A stretch of 32,070 nt of DNA from Nautiliales bacterium (GCA_030826765.1 JAUUDM010000019.1:1-32070), one strand, 5' to 3'; shown: positions 24,092 to 32,070, counted from the first letter of the stretch. Program-made: numbers and translations. Notes: generated by a model from the letters alone, not told the origin.

Positions 24092-24406
24092 TTATTTACA
24101 AGATTTTAATAAATTCTCAAAAATTTCTGTAATCTCTTCTGCTGGAATTAAACCTTCTATAATAATTTTTCCATTCCAAACTATTGTAGGATCTTTCGCA
24201 ATTCCTGCTTCAATTGCTTTTTCAGTACTATGTTCATAATGCACAGTTAGTCTAAGTGGTAAATGTTTTATACTACACATAAGTCTTTTTGAAATTTTTA
24301 GAGTTTCAAGTTTAGTCCCATAAATAGTAACCTCAAAAAGAGGCCATTCAGTGTGTTCTTCGTGTAATATTTTCCCTTCTTCCATCGGATAACAAGCTTC
24401 ATACAT
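24092..24406 (-). CDS. Thioredoxin-fold small protein
   Basis: 104 residues, last gene of the efflux operon. The segment TEKAIEAGIAKDPTIVWNGKIIIEGLIPAEEITEIFENLL (about 61-100) matches the C-terminal half of thioredoxin-like proteins, including the cis-proline-type DPTIV turn and the NGK-I-EG hairpin. The usual CXXC is absent; cysteines are C5, C44 and C103. A binding rather than disulfide-exchange role is possible. It begins 1 nt after the rhodanese stop, with AGGTAA upstream. The assignment rests on the fold pattern alone. Confidence 0.65.
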   Translation of the reverse strand: MYEACYPMEEGKILHEEHTEWPLFEVTIYGTKLETLKISKRLMCSIKHLPLRLTVHYEHSTEKAIEAGIAKDPTIVWNGKIIIEGLIPAEEITEIFENLLKSCK

Positions 24407-24407
24407 T

Positions 24408-24767
24408 TTATTTACCTAAACTTAAATCTTTTGCTTTTCCACCTTTTAATCTTTCCATTAATTTCGATAAGCCACCCTCTAAATATTTGGCATTAAATCC
24501 TTGTGTTTGAAGATACATTGCTACAAAAGGTGAGCGGTTTTGTGTAGGACAAGCCGTTACGATTAATTTATCTTTTGGTAAAGTATCTAATAATTCTTCT
24601 GTCTTATCAGCTGGAATATCCAGTGCGAAAGGCAAATTCCACACTTTTTTTTCAAAACTCATTCTAACATCAACTAAAACTGCCTCATCATTATTAAAAA
24701 GAGTTATAAACTCTTCAACATTAACTCTTGCTTCTTTGTTTCCTTTGGGTGTTGCTAATTTATACAT
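24408..24767 (-). CDS. Rhodanese-domain protein
   Basis: 119-residue single-domain rhodanese without signal peptide, so probably cytoplasmic. VNVEEFITLFNNDEAVLVDVR is the family entry strand (LVDVR), and the active loop is C73-PTQN-R78-S, the CxxxxR sulfur-carrying loop. LEGGLSKL follows. Rhodaneses move sulfane sulfur to thiol acceptors. It follows the RND pump gene by 18 nt with AAAGGAAAG upstream and is followed 1 nt later by the thioredoxin-fold gene. Confidence 0.88.
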   Translation of the reverse strand: MYKLATPKGNKEARVNVEEFITLFNNDEAVLVDVRMSFEKKVWNLPFALDIPADKTEELLDTLPKDKLIVTACPTQNRSPFVAMYLQTQGFNAKYLEGGLSKLMERLKGGKAKDLSLGK

Positions 24768-24785
24768 TTCTTTCCTTTATTTAAT

Positions 24786-27700
24786 TTATTCTTCCAATTT
24801 TTCAATTGGATTTGTTTTTTTGTTTCTCGGGTCTGTTACATATGCAAGCATTGGTACATAAATCAATGTTAATAAAGTTCCTATTAAAAGGCCACCAATT
24901 GCAACATCTGCAAGAGGTGAAAGTCTTTCAAGTCCTACTGCTTGTTCAAGTGCAATAGGAATCATACCTGCAATTGTCCCAAATGCAGTCATCATAACTG
25001 GCCTAAATCTAACTCTAATTGCTTCAAGTGCTGCTTCAAATGGAGTTTTTCCACTTGCTTCATATGCTTTATAAAAGTCAACTAATAAAACTGCATTTTT
25101 GATAATAATACCAAAAAGAAGCAATATTCCCACTAAACTTGGCATACAAGAAGGTTTATGCATAATAAGCATTCCCCACGCTGCACCAATCATAGAAAGT
25201 GGCAATACTAAAATCATAATTAAAGAGAGTCTTATTGATTCATAAACAACCATCATTGTAATAATTAAAACTACAATACCAATAGCAATTGCTTTTATCA
25301 TTCTTTTAAAAGAATCATTCATTGCACTAATATCTCCAGTTTGATAATAATTAGTTATTCCATTTTTATGTAAAAGTGCGTCTGCATCCGCAGTTATTTT
25401 ACTAACTGGTCTTGTAGCTCTATATCCTTCTACATCAATAGCATATTGTAAATTATCTCTCTCAATCTTATTATAAGTGAAACCTTTTGTAATTGTTGCT
25501 ATTTGGCTTAATGGAATATTTCCTTTTGGAGTATGAATTGGTAAATATTTAAGTGCTTCTAAATTTTTAGCAAAATCCCCATCAAATCTAACTCTAACAA
25601 ATTGAACATTCATACTACTTAAATCACTATTAACTGTCGCTACTTGGTCTTTTAGTGCTATTTGAGAAACAATTCCTGCTGGTGTAATTCCATACGATAA
25701 AGCTTTGTTTTTATCTACTTTTATAACAGCTTCTTGGAAATCTTTATCCCAACTTGTCATAATTGTTTTTAATCCGCCAATATTATAAAGTATTTTTTCT
25801 ACTTTATGAGAAAGTGCTGGGAGTTCTGCATAATGCTCACTCCTTAACTGAACATCAAGAGGTGCTGAAATAGTTGAAAGTGCTGTCGCACCAAAATCAA
25901 ATACTGCTAATTTTTTAACGCCTCTTAATTTTGCTAATTCTTTTCTAACTTCACTTTCCATTTGCCAAATATTCTCTTTTCTGTGGAATCTATCAACTGC
26001 AATAATAGTCATATTTACACTATTTCCAGCACCTCCACCACCAAGAGAAAGCACACCTTTTTCAGTCCCGATTTGGATTGAACTTTTTTCAAGCCAAGGT
26101 TGTTTATTTAACCACGCCAAAAATGGTTTTAATCTATTTTTTGCTTCATCAGCATTTAAGTTTGATGAATATTCTAAATGAACTTTCATAATACCTGTAT
26201 CCATCGGAGGCATTGTATCTTTTCCAATAGTTGGCATAATATTTTTTACACTCAAAACTAATGCAATTACAGCTACGGCAATAATTAACATTCTTCTAAG
26301 TGGATAAAATTTACCATTTGAAAATTTAATAACTCCAAGATATGGAATTACAAGTTTTCCTATTGTTTTTTGATATAACATTTCAAAGAAATTTTCTACT
26401 TTAGTTTTACCAGCACCATTTTTATATAACATTTGAGATAATTTAGGTATAAAAGTAATTGATAAAAAGTAACTAATCAAAAGTGAAACAATCAGTGTTT
26501 CAATTAATGGTTTAAAAATAGTCTCTGGAAAACCTCCAACGAACATTAAAGGAAATGTTATTGCAATAGTTGAAATAGTCCCTGCAAATACTGGTTTTAA
26601 AACTTCTTTTGTTCCATTATAAATTGCACTTTCTAAATCTTCATTTTCTTCAAGATGTCTTTCAATATTTTCAAGCACAACAACCGCGTCATCTGTTAGC
26701 ATACCAAGAGCTAAAATAATCGCTGTATAAATTACGATATTTAACCCAGCACCTGTAAGGTATAAAAATGCAATAGTTCCAAAAAATACCATCGGAATAG
26801 ATATAGCCGCCGCTACTAATGCTCTAAAGTTTCCAAGGAAAATAAGTAATACTAAAAGTGTATAAACGATTGCATCTCTTAAAGCATCAAGCATATTTGA
26901 GTTTGAGGTTTCAACTAATGTTCTTTGAGTATCTGAAATAGTTACTTTTATATTTGGATATTTAGCTTCTATTTCTTTCATAATTTTTCTTGCCGCGTCA
27001 CTTGTCGCAAGTACACTTCCTCCTGGCGCTCTCTGAACTGATACAGCAATAGCAGGAGTATCATTTCCAATATAAGCTGTATTATTTGTTTGATAACTCC
27101 ATTTTATTTTTGCAATATCACCAAGTCTAATATTTGGTTTTATAAATATATTTTGAAGTTTTTTAACATCATCTTTTTCACCATAAAATGTTAAAGTCAT
27201 AAAACTATTTTTTGTTTTCATAAATCCAATAGGAACATCTCTGTTTGTAGCTCTTAAAACATTGATTAAAGAGTCTAAACTAATACCATATTTTTGCATT
27301 TTAATTGGATCAATTTGTATCATAATAGCACTTTGATACCCACCAAAAATTTCTACATTTCCAATATTTGAATTATTTAAAAGTTTTGGTTTTATATAAC
27401 TATCTGCTATTTTTCTAACCTCATCCAAACTCATATTACTGTTTTTTGGACTTAAACTAAATACATCTACCGGCATTGTAAAATCCCCAACTAAATATAT
27501 AGATGGAGTTGAGCCTTGTGGAAGTTTAGCTTTAATTCTATTTAACGCATTACTAACATCAACTGCTGCTGCATTTAATCCTTTTGAGTATTGAAAAATA
27601 ACGTGAACAATTGAGAAATTTGGAACATTTGTTGATTTAATCTCAAAAACATTACTTAAAGTTCCCATCTCTTCTTCTATAGGTTTTGAAACTGTTGTAG

Positions 27701-27872
27701 CTACCACATTTGCTGGAGCTCCTGGAACAGTTGTAAATATTACAACTTCTGGTCTATTTGCATCAGGAAATAAATTTTTAGGCATTTTAACAAGACCTAT
27801 AACTCCAAAGACAAAAAGCCCAAGAATTATAGCGGTTGTTAAATAACCTCTCTTATAAAAAAAATCAAACAT
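24786..27872 (-). CDS. RND family efflux transporter, inner-membrane pump
   Basis: 1028 residues of the AcrB/MMPL superfamily, a proton-driven exporter. It has an N-terminal helix (about 10-28), a large periplasmic loop with the PGAPANVVATTVSKPIEEEMG entry motif, and helices from about 333. The proton-relay motif LALGMLTDDAVVVLENIERHLEE has D394/D395. The second half repeats the layout, with LLLFGIIIKNAVLLVDFY and RFRPVMMTAFGTIAGMIPIA. Substrate (drug, fatty acid, metal) cannot be read from sequence. GGAGGAG precedes the ATG; the adaptor stop is 3 nt upstream. Confidence 0.95.
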   Translation of the reverse strand: MFDFFYKRGYLTTAIILGLFVFGVIGLVKMPKNLFPDANRPEVVIFTTVPGAPANVVATTVSKPIEEEMGTLSNVFEIKSTNVPNFSIVHVIFQYSKGLNAAAVDVSNALNRIKAKLPQGSTPSIYLVGDFTMPVDVFSLSPKNSNMSLDEVRKIADSYIKPKLLNNSNIGNVEIFGGYQSAIMIQIDPIKMQKYGISLDSLINVLRATNRDVPIGFMKTKNSFMTLTFYGEKDDVKKLQNIFIKPNIRLGDIAKIKWSYQTNNTAYIGNDTPAIAVSVQRAPGGSVLATSDAARKIMKEIEAKYPNIKVTISDTQRTLVETSNSNMLDALRDAIVYTLLVLLIFLGNFRALVAAAISIPMVFFGTIAFLYLTGAGLNIVIYTAIILALGMLTDDAVVVLENIERHLEENEDLESAIYNGTKEVLKPVFAGTISTIAITFPLMFVGGFPETIFKPLIETLIVSLLISYFLSITFIPKLSQMLYKNGAGKTKVENFFEMLYQKTIGKLVIPYLGVIKFSNGKFYPLRRMLIIAVAVIALVLSVKNIMPTIGKDTMPPMDTGIMKVHLEYSSNLNADEAKNRLKPFLAWLNKQPWLEKSSIQIGTEKGVLSLGGGGAGNSVNMTIIAVDRFHRKENIWQMESEVRKELAKLRGVKKLAVFDFGATALSTISAPLDVQLRSEHYAELPALSHKVEKILYNIGGLKTIMTSWDKDFQEAVIKVDKNKALSYGITPAGIVSQIALKDQVATVNSDLSSMNVQFVRVRFDGDFAKNLEALKYLPIHTPKGNIPLSQIATITKGFTYNKIERDNLQYAIDVEGYRATRPVSKITADADALLHKNGITNYYQTGDISAMNDSFKRMIKAIAIGIVVLIITMMVVYESIRLSLIMILVLPLSMIGAAWGMLIMHKPSCMPSLVGILLLFGIIIKNAVLLVDFYKAYEASGKTPFEAALEAIRVRFRPVMMTAFGTIAGMIPIALEQAVGLERLSPLADVAIGGLLIGTLLTLIYVPMLAYVTDPRNKKTNPIEKLEE

Positions 27873-27875
27873 TTT

Positions 27876-28913
27876 TTACTCCTCCACTTTGATTGGATGT
27901 CCAGTTTTAAGTTCAAGTAAAATATCAGGTTCTGCTACTACTACTGGTGTATTTATATTTTCTTTAATTGCAACACCTTCGCTTCCTTTTGCTAAAACAG
28001 TTACTTCTTTTGGAGTCGCTCTATTTCCATCTACCACTAAAACATAATTTTTATTATTAAGACTTAAAATTGCTTTATAAGGTAAAATTGTAGCTTTTCC
28101 ATTAAATTCAACTACTTTTACATTTACTTTTTCTCCATTTACTAAACTTCTATCATATACATCAGCTTTATAAGTTTTAATCCCATTAGTTGTTGTATTA
28201 AGTGAGATTAACGGATATGTTTTATTTTTATAAATAATCTCTTTTTTTTCTTTTGGTAAAGTTACTACTAAATAATTTCCATTTTTTGGAGTAATTTGTA
28301 AAAGTGGTTTTCCTGCAAATGCATTATCAGCTTTACTTAAAAATTTATGACTTACAATTCCATCAACTGGTGACGTTATATTTGCATAAGTTAAATCATT
28401 TAAAATAGATTTTTTAGTTGATTTAAGTCCCAAAATTTTTGCTTTTATTGCTTCAATTTGAGCAGTTTCATTATCATATTTTTCTTTACTTGCAATTTTT
28501 GCTTTTAAAAGTTTATAAGTTCTTTTATGATTTGAAATTAAAGTATTTAAAAGAGTTCTATTTGCTCTAATATTTGCATCAATTGAAACTAAAGAAGTTT
28601 TAAGTTTAGTTGCATCAATTTTTGCAACAACTTCCCCTTTTTTTACTTTTTCACCTAAATTTCTAATACATTCTATTTTCCCTGTTAATTTTGTATTGAT
28701 AATAGAAATATTATCATTTTTAACCTCTGCTAAATATGGTAAAGTCAACGATTTATTTTCTACTTTTGGTGTAACTGTTTTTACATTAATTGGATAAATA
28801 ACTGCTGTTTTTTGGTGAGTATCTTCTGCTTTTCTTTTTTTTACTAATCTAACACCCGCTACTACCAATAAAGCTACTACTAATAACGCTATAAGTCCTT
28901 TTATAATTTTCAT
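27876..28913 (-). CDS. RND efflux periplasmic adaptor (HlyD/MFP family)
   Basis: 345 residues linking pump and outer-membrane channel. It has an N-terminal membrane anchor (about 4-22), the lipoyl-like half KNDNISIINTKLTGKIECIRNLGEKVKKGEVVAKID, a helical hairpin (about 110-175) and the second lipoyl half ANITSPVDGIVSHKFLSKADNAFAGKPLLQI. Beta-barrel and membrane-proximal domains follow (KAILSLNNKNYVLVVDGNRATPKEVTVLA). No lipobox is present, so it is anchored by a helix. It overlaps the TolC-like gene by 4 nt (ATGA). Confidence 0.93.
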   Translation of the reverse strand: MKIIKGLIALLVVALLVVAGVRLVKKRKAEDTHQKTAVIYPINVKTVTPKVENKSLTLPYLAEVKNDNISIINTKLTGKIECIRNLGEKVKKGEVVAKIDATKLKTSLVSIDANIRANRTLLNTLISNHKRTYKLLKAKIASKEKYDNETAQIEAIKAKILGLKSTKKSILNDLTYANITSPVDGIVSHKFLSKADNAFAGKPLLQITPKNGNYLVVTLPKEKKEIIYKNKTYPLISLNTTTNGIKTYKADVYDRSLVNGEKVNVKVVEFNGKATILPYKAILSLNNKNYVLVVDGNRATPKEVTVLAKGSEGVAIKENINTPVVVAEPDILLELKTGHPIKVEE

Positions 28914-30187
28914 TTTTGCTCCTTAAATATTGATTTAAAATCATTTCCATAAATAAACACTAAATTTGCTACTGTTTCTTTAAGTTGTGCATCTAATCCT
29001 GCTAATGTTGCTTTTGCATTTGATAAATCTGTTTCATATCCTAAATATTCATCTACAGTCATCGCTTGATTGCTAAATGCTATTTTTGCACTTTTTAAAA
29101 GTTCTTTTTTTAGTTTTATACTTTTCTTAGCTGAAACTATCTCTTTTTTAATCAAAACTAAATCATAAGTAAATTTATTTGCCTCAGCAGTTAAATCTTT
29201 TTGAGTTTTTATTAAATTTAATCTATCTTTGATTAAAGCAATTTTTGCTTTTTGAATATCTTTATTTGCAACTTTATCAAAAATATTCCATTGTAAATAA
29301 AGGCCAATATTTGCTATATTTCTTTCATCTATATCATCTGTATTATATGATTTTACATAACCTTTTGAAATATTCGCTTTTAAAAATAGTTTTGGATACC
29401 ATCTTACAGCTTTTTGGGCATCTACATTTTTTTCATCAGCTTTTATAGTCCATTCTATTGGTTGAAGTGCAAAAAAATCATCTTTTTGATAATTTGTAAA
29501 TGTTATATTCATTGGATAATCAACTACAATATTTGTAAGTTTATAAATTTCTGATTTTATAGAATTTATTTTAGTTTCTATATCAGATATTTTTATATCT
29601 ATTTGAGTTAATGCATCTTGAAGTCTAATTAGATTAAACTCAGGAATTGCTCCTGCATCTACTCCAGTTTTAATACTTTTAATCGTTTCTTTAATTGAAA
29701 ATTGTTTTGATTTTAATGCCATTTTTGAATTCTCTAAATAACTAAAATTACTTAATAATCCAATCAAAAGTGCATCTCTTTTTAGTAAATCTATTTTAGA
29801 TTTTAATTTTACAGCATTTACTAAATCTTCCATTTTCTTTTTATTTTCATATATTTCTTTTACAAAAATAGGCACACTTAGCCCTATTCCAACTTTTGCA
29901 ATATTTTGCCCAAAAGGAAGAGAATTTTTATTTAATTGTTCTTTTTTAGATTCTGTCGGAGTTAAAGGCACTAATGACATATCTCGATTATAATGTTCAA
30001 TACTTGCATTTATACTTATTTTTGGAAATAAAGCTGATTTAACACTCTCTTTATTTATTTTCATATTTTTAGTTATAACCTCATTTATTTGCGTTTCCGG
30101 TGCTTTTTGAACTGCATCAAAAAGCTGAGTCAAAGTTGTAGCTTGCAATCCTAGTCCAACAAGTGGAATCAACAATAACTTTTTCAT
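28910..30187 (-). CDS. TolC-like outer-membrane efflux protein
   Basis: 425 residues with a signal peptide (MKKLLLIPLVGLGLQA, cut near 16). It shows the OEP family's two long coiled-coil repeats: SALFPKISINASIEH...IFVKEIYENKKKM in the first and KAVRWYPKLFLKANISKGY...LQWNIFDKVANKDIQKAK in the second. GIGLSVPIF and NIGLYLQWNIF are the strand pairs of the barrel. It overlaps tetR (ATGA) and the adaptor gene by 4 nt, so a full tripartite pump is encoded here. Confidence 0.92.
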   Translation of the reverse strand: MKKLLLIPLVGLGLQATTLTQLFDAVQKAPETQINEVITKNMKINKESVKSALFPKISINASIEHYNRDMSLVPLTPTESKKEQLNKNSLPFGQNIAKVGIGLSVPIFVKEIYENKKKMEDLVNAVKLKSKIDLLKRDALLIGLLSNFSYLENSKMALKSKQFSIKETIKSIKTGVDAGAIPEFNLIRLQDALTQIDIKISDIETKINSIKSEIYKLTNIVVDYPMNITFTNYQKDDFFALQPIEWTIKADEKNVDAQKAVRWYPKLFLKANISKGYVKSYNTDDIDERNIANIGLYLQWNIFDKVANKDIQKAKIALIKDRLNLIKTQKDLTAEANKFTYDLVLIKKEIVSAKKSIKLKKELLKSAKIAFSNQAMTVDEYLGYETDLSNAKATLAGLDAQLKETVANLVFIYGNDFKSIFKEQK

Positions 30188-30726
30188 TGTTCTCCTTTTA
30201 TTATATAGTTTTGTATCATTTTGTATAAATCCTCTTTTATATCTTTTATTTCTGGATTAAGACAAGTTATGTTTGCAACTTTCTTTCTTAAATTAATAGT
30301 ATTTTTATAATTAATTAAAACACTCATAATCATTGTTTGAATAAAAAACGGATTTATATTTTGTGGAATAAACTCTTTTAGTTTTTGGATAGTTTTAGAA
30401 ATTATTTCTATTGTTTCATCTTCTAAATGTCTACCTTCACAAGAAAGTTCTTTTGAAAACATTCTTCTAATTTCACTATTTTTTTCAAAAAAATCAGCTA
30501 ATGTAAAAATATACTCTTTTAAAGAAGTAATTTTTGAAATATCTATTTTTTTAAATTCTCTTTTAAAAATACAATTATAAATCATCTCTTTATTTTTGAA
30601 ATGATAATAAAGAGCTGGTTTTGTAATATTCAAATCTTTTGCCACATCCTCTAATGAAGTTTTTTCATATCCCTTTTTTGCAAAATGAACTTTTGCAACT
30701 TCTAAAATTTCCTCTTTTTTAGTCAA
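30184..30726 (-). CDS. TetR/AcrR-family transcriptional regulator
   Basis: 180 residues. The N-terminal helix-turn-helix is KKEEILEVAKVHFAKKGYEKTSLEDVAKDLNITKPALYYHFKNKEMIYNCI (HTH about 25-44, with the family's LYYHFKNKE). The C-terminal ligand-binding helices are divergent. The start is a TTG at 30726 with AAGGAG 5-6 nt upstream. It is first in the pump operon and an 18-bp palindrome covers its own start region, so it probably represses the whole operon until a pump substrate binds. Confidence 0.92.
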   Translation of the reverse strand: MTKKEEILEVAKVHFAKKGYEKTSLEDVAKDLNITKPALYYHFKNKEMIYNCIFKREFKKIDISKITSLKEYIFTLADFFEKNSEIRRMFSKELSCEGRHLEDETIEIISKTIQKLKEFIPQNINPFFIQTMIMSVLINYKNTINLRKKVANITCLNPEIKDIKEDLYKMIQNYIIKGEQ

Positions 30727-30735
30727 TTTTTCTCC

Positions 30736-30763
30736 TTACTTACTAGTTAGTAAAATTATAACA
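30736..30763 (-). promoter_or_regulatory. Promoter and TetR operator of the efflux operon
   Basis: The extended -10 TGTTATAAT on the minus strand (TG at 30763-30762, TATAAT at 30760-30755) is followed 1 bp later by the near-perfect palindrome TTACTTACTAGTTAGTAA (30736-30753; one mismatched pair, centre ACTAGT). The palindrome covers the expected start site and runs into the ribosome-binding site, so a bound repressor would block initiation. Confidence 0.8.
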
Positions 30764-30795
30764 TAAAAAAAAGAAAAAAGTAAAATAAATTACTT

Positions 30796-31587
30796 TTATC
30801 CAATTCCTAAAATTCTAAATGCAGGTGAAATAGTAGAAGCAATTGCACTTTCTATCATAGAATTAAGTCCTAACGGTCTCATAAACATTTTAGTAGCCAT
30901 TTTATATGGATAATATTTTTTAGCTAATTTTTTAGTATCTTCTAAAAATTTTTCATAATTTTCATTATCATCATTAACAGTATCAAAAGCAATTTTTACA
31001 TCTTCATTATTAATCTCTTTTAATCTATCATATAAAACTTTTATAATATCTGTTCTTGATAATTTTTCTTCATCTTTATATTTTTTAAATACTTTTTCAA
31101 ACATTTCAAAATGATAAACCTCATCTTTTGATATTTTTAATGCTAAATCTTCTAAAACAGGTTCATTTATATCTTTTGCATACCCTGCAATCGCTTTATA
31201 AAAAGTTGAAGTTCCAGTCTCAACTACAATTCTTGCTATCATTTCTTTTGCTCTTGTAGGCTCTAAAAATTCTACTTTACAAAATGGTAAATAATTAGTT
31301 CTAAATGTTTCATAATGTTTATCCCAATCAAATTCAGGCCAAACTCTGTTTATATATTTTTTAAGAGAAGCACCGTGTTGAATCTCTTCTTTTTCCCAAG
31401 TATTATTTAACCAATTTACTGTTTCTTCATCCCCTTCATAAAATTTTGACAAATTCATATCATAAACATCTGAAGTTATTTCAATAAATGATGCAATAAC
31501 TAAATTTTTAAAAAGATATTTATTATCTTTTATTGAATCTTTATCTATTTCATCATATTTTATATCTTTTTCATAATTCCATCTCAT
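30796..31587 (-). CDS. Ferritin-like di-iron protein (acyl-ACP desaturase-like)
   Basis: 263 residues, all-helical. A complete di-iron ligand set is visible: E36 (FIEITSD), E68 with H71 (EEIQH), E123 (VVETGTSTFY) and E156 with H159 (DEVYH). This two-repeat ExxH pattern and the early TWEKEEIQHG block resemble soluble acyl-ACP desaturase/type-2 fatty-acid desaturase proteins, which insert double bonds using O2 and ferredoxin; other ferritin-like oxidases remain possible. The C-terminal end (PLGLNSMIESAIASTISPAFRILGIG) is hydrophobic. The ATG has AGGAG 6 nt upstream. It ends 33 bp before the efflux operon's -10 region. Confidence 0.8.
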   Translation of the reverse strand: MRWNYEKDIKYDEIDKDSIKDNKYLFKNLVIASFIEITSDVYDMNLSKFYEGDEETVNWLNNTWEKEEIQHGASLKKYINRVWPEFDWDKHYETFRTNYLPFCKVEFLEPTRAKEMIARIVVETGTSTFYKAIAGYAKDINEPVLEDLALKISKDEVYHFEMFEKVFKKYKDEEKLSRTDIIKVLYDRLKEINNEDVKIAFDTVNDDNENYEKFLEDTKKLAKKYYPYKMATKMFMRPLGLNSMIESAIASTISPAFRILGIG

Positions 31588-31702
31588 TTTTTTCTCCTAC
31601 TAATAAATTTAATATAATTAGTCAATCCTGAAAAAACTAATTTTTAATAATTTTTCTTATTTTAATTTAGAGGAATTTTCCAAGAAATTAAAAATAATTT
31701 TT

Positions 31703-31762
31703 CTATGGATTGTTTGTATCTAACATATCCATCAATGAACCATAAAAAAGATTTTTTTGCAT
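31703..31762 (-). pseudogene. Truncated transposase-like N-terminus (19 codons)
   Basis: Minus-strand frame MQKNLFYGSLMDMLDTNNP then TAG, preceded by AGGTGA 5 nt before the ATG. The L(F/Y)-x-SLxDMLDxNxP pattern is like the start of IS5-type transposases, which usually continue with hydrophobic LA-x-x-IDW. The frame stops where the internal deletion is inferred. Family assignment is tentative. Confidence 0.45.
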
Positions 31763-31774
31763 ATTTTCACCTGT

Positions 31775-31828
31775 ATTTCGACCAGAAAGTTAGCCTTGTT
31801 TTATATGTTATTGGTCGAAATTATACCA
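31775..31828 (-). promoter_or_regulatory. Promoter and 10-bp hairpin inside the element
   Basis: The minus strand reads TGGTATAAT (TG at 31828-31827, TATAAT at 31825-31820), an extended -10. Inverted arms ATTTCGACCA (31775-31784) and TGGTCGAAAT (31812-31821) flank a 27-nt loop. The transcript would begin at or just inside the stem and run into the truncated transposase frame. Confidence 0.55.
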
Positions 31829-31935
31829 AATTATTAGTTGATGTTACCTTAAAATATGGATTGGTGCTGTTTTTCTGGATTGACTATTTATCATAACATT
31901 TTTCTCCTGATTATAAAGGTGTTTTATCTAATTGA

Positions 31936-31960
31936 GAATGAAAAAAATTATTTTTCATTC
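31936..31960 (-). terminator. Hairpin at the end of the upstream partial gene
   Basis: GAATGAAAA and TTTTCATTC are 9-bp inverted arms around an AT loop, overlapping the stop of the partial gene (TAA at 31950-31948). No separate U tract follows, so termination is plausible but not secure. Confidence 0.4.
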
Positions 31961-32070
31961 ACATCAAAATATAAATCAATTTTTTGTAGAGTGATATTAT
32001 ATTTTTGAATTTCTACTTCTAAGTTTTGAATTTCTAATGAATTTTTAAGAGACTGAACATCATAAACAGT
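31948..32070 (-). CDS. Partial CDS, C-terminal end only
   Basis: The last 40 codons of a gene running off the right edge, ending SLEIQNLEVEIQK...KIDLYFDVNEK. It is a charged, heptad-like helix. The start YDVQSLKNSLEIQ is compatible with the C-terminal coiled coil of a TolC-like protein, but 40 residues are too few to name a family. It lies 62 bp upstream of the IS5-like element. Confidence 0.5.
   Translation of the reverse strand, partial: TVYDVQSLKNSLEIQNLEVEIQKYNITLQKIDLYFDVNEK

Larger units (their letters stand above)
31620..31885 (-). mobile_element. IS5-like remnant / MITE, 266 bp
   Basis: Terminal inverted repeats AGTCAATCC(T/A)GAAAAA match at 15 of 16 positions: one begins at 31620 on plus, the other runs inward from 31885 on minus. 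ATT directly flanks both ends (31617-31619 and 31886-31888), a 3-bp target duplication as in the ISL2 group of IS5. The interior contains an extended -10 promoter, a long-loop hairpin and a truncated reading frame resembling a transposase N-terminus. It is far too short for an intact IS. Confidence 0.72.

Noticed and set aside
31600..31626. TTGACT at the end of the mobile element as an outward -35 for the di-iron gene
   Set aside because: The nearby TATATT is only 3 bp away and no -10 lies at 16-18 bp, so a hybrid promoter is not supported.
31705..31896. 63-residue plus-strand frame in the right-hand intergenic region
   Set aside because: Opposite strand of the IS5-like remnant; it crosses the terminal repeat, has no ribosome-binding site and resembles no protein.

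Overview
The window is a low-GC bacterial chromosome segment that best fits Campylobacterota (Epsilonproteobacteria). Supporting signs are the very AT-rich codon use, extended TGnTATAAT promoters, separate but overlapping rpoB and rpoC (fused in Helicobacter and Wolinella), the tRNA-tuf-rpmG-tRNA-Trp-secE-nusG-rplKAJL-rpoBC order and short TsaC/YrdC-like and ArsS/CpxA-like proteins. A Nautilia/Caminibacter/Lebetimonas- or Arcobacter-like source is possible, but I cannot settle the genus. Every supported gene lies on the minus strand, so transcription runs from high to low coordinates.

Region A (14000 down to 152) is the translation/transcription superoperon. A perfect consensus promoter (TTGACA, 17 bp, TATAAT) starts tRNA-Thr(UGU), tRNA-Tyr, tRNA-Gly, tRNA-Thr(GGU) and tuf. 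Then come rpmG, a second identical tRNA-Gly, tRNA-Trp, secE, nusG, rplK, rplA, an internal promoter with an L10 autoregulatory leader, rplJ, rplL, rpoB and rpoC. Structured spacers (hairpins, a compact three-way junction) punctuate it.

Region B (20416 to 14007) is a Cpx-like envelope-stress unit: a Spy/CpxP-like periplasmic protein, an OmpR-type regulator and a histidine kinase. It is followed closely by carB, a short TsaC/YrdC-like gene and a small lipoprotein gene that ends next to the tRNA operon promoter.

Region C (24007 to 20493) is accessory. It holds a 717-residue lipoprotein with a C-terminal spherulin-4 (GH135-like) domain and an embedded EF-hand loop. Below it lie three overlapping membrane-protein genes, of which a Bax-inhibitor-1 gene lacks its middle and an EcsC-like gene is split at an A8 tract.

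Region D (30763 to 24092) is one six-gene operon: TetR regulator, TolC-like channel, periplasmic adaptor, RND pump, rhodanese and a thioredoxin-fold protein. An 18-bp palindrome lies just downstream of its -10 box. Upstream are a di-iron ferritin-like gene, a 266-bp IS5-like remnant/MITE with terminal inverted repeats, a 3-bp target duplication, its own promoter and a 19-codon transposase-like stub, and the 3' end of a gene cut by the window edge.

No CRISPR array, defence island or complete transposon is visible. The most notable items are the mobile-element remnant, the two-part glycosidase-like lipoprotein, the split EcsC gene and the regulatory sites.
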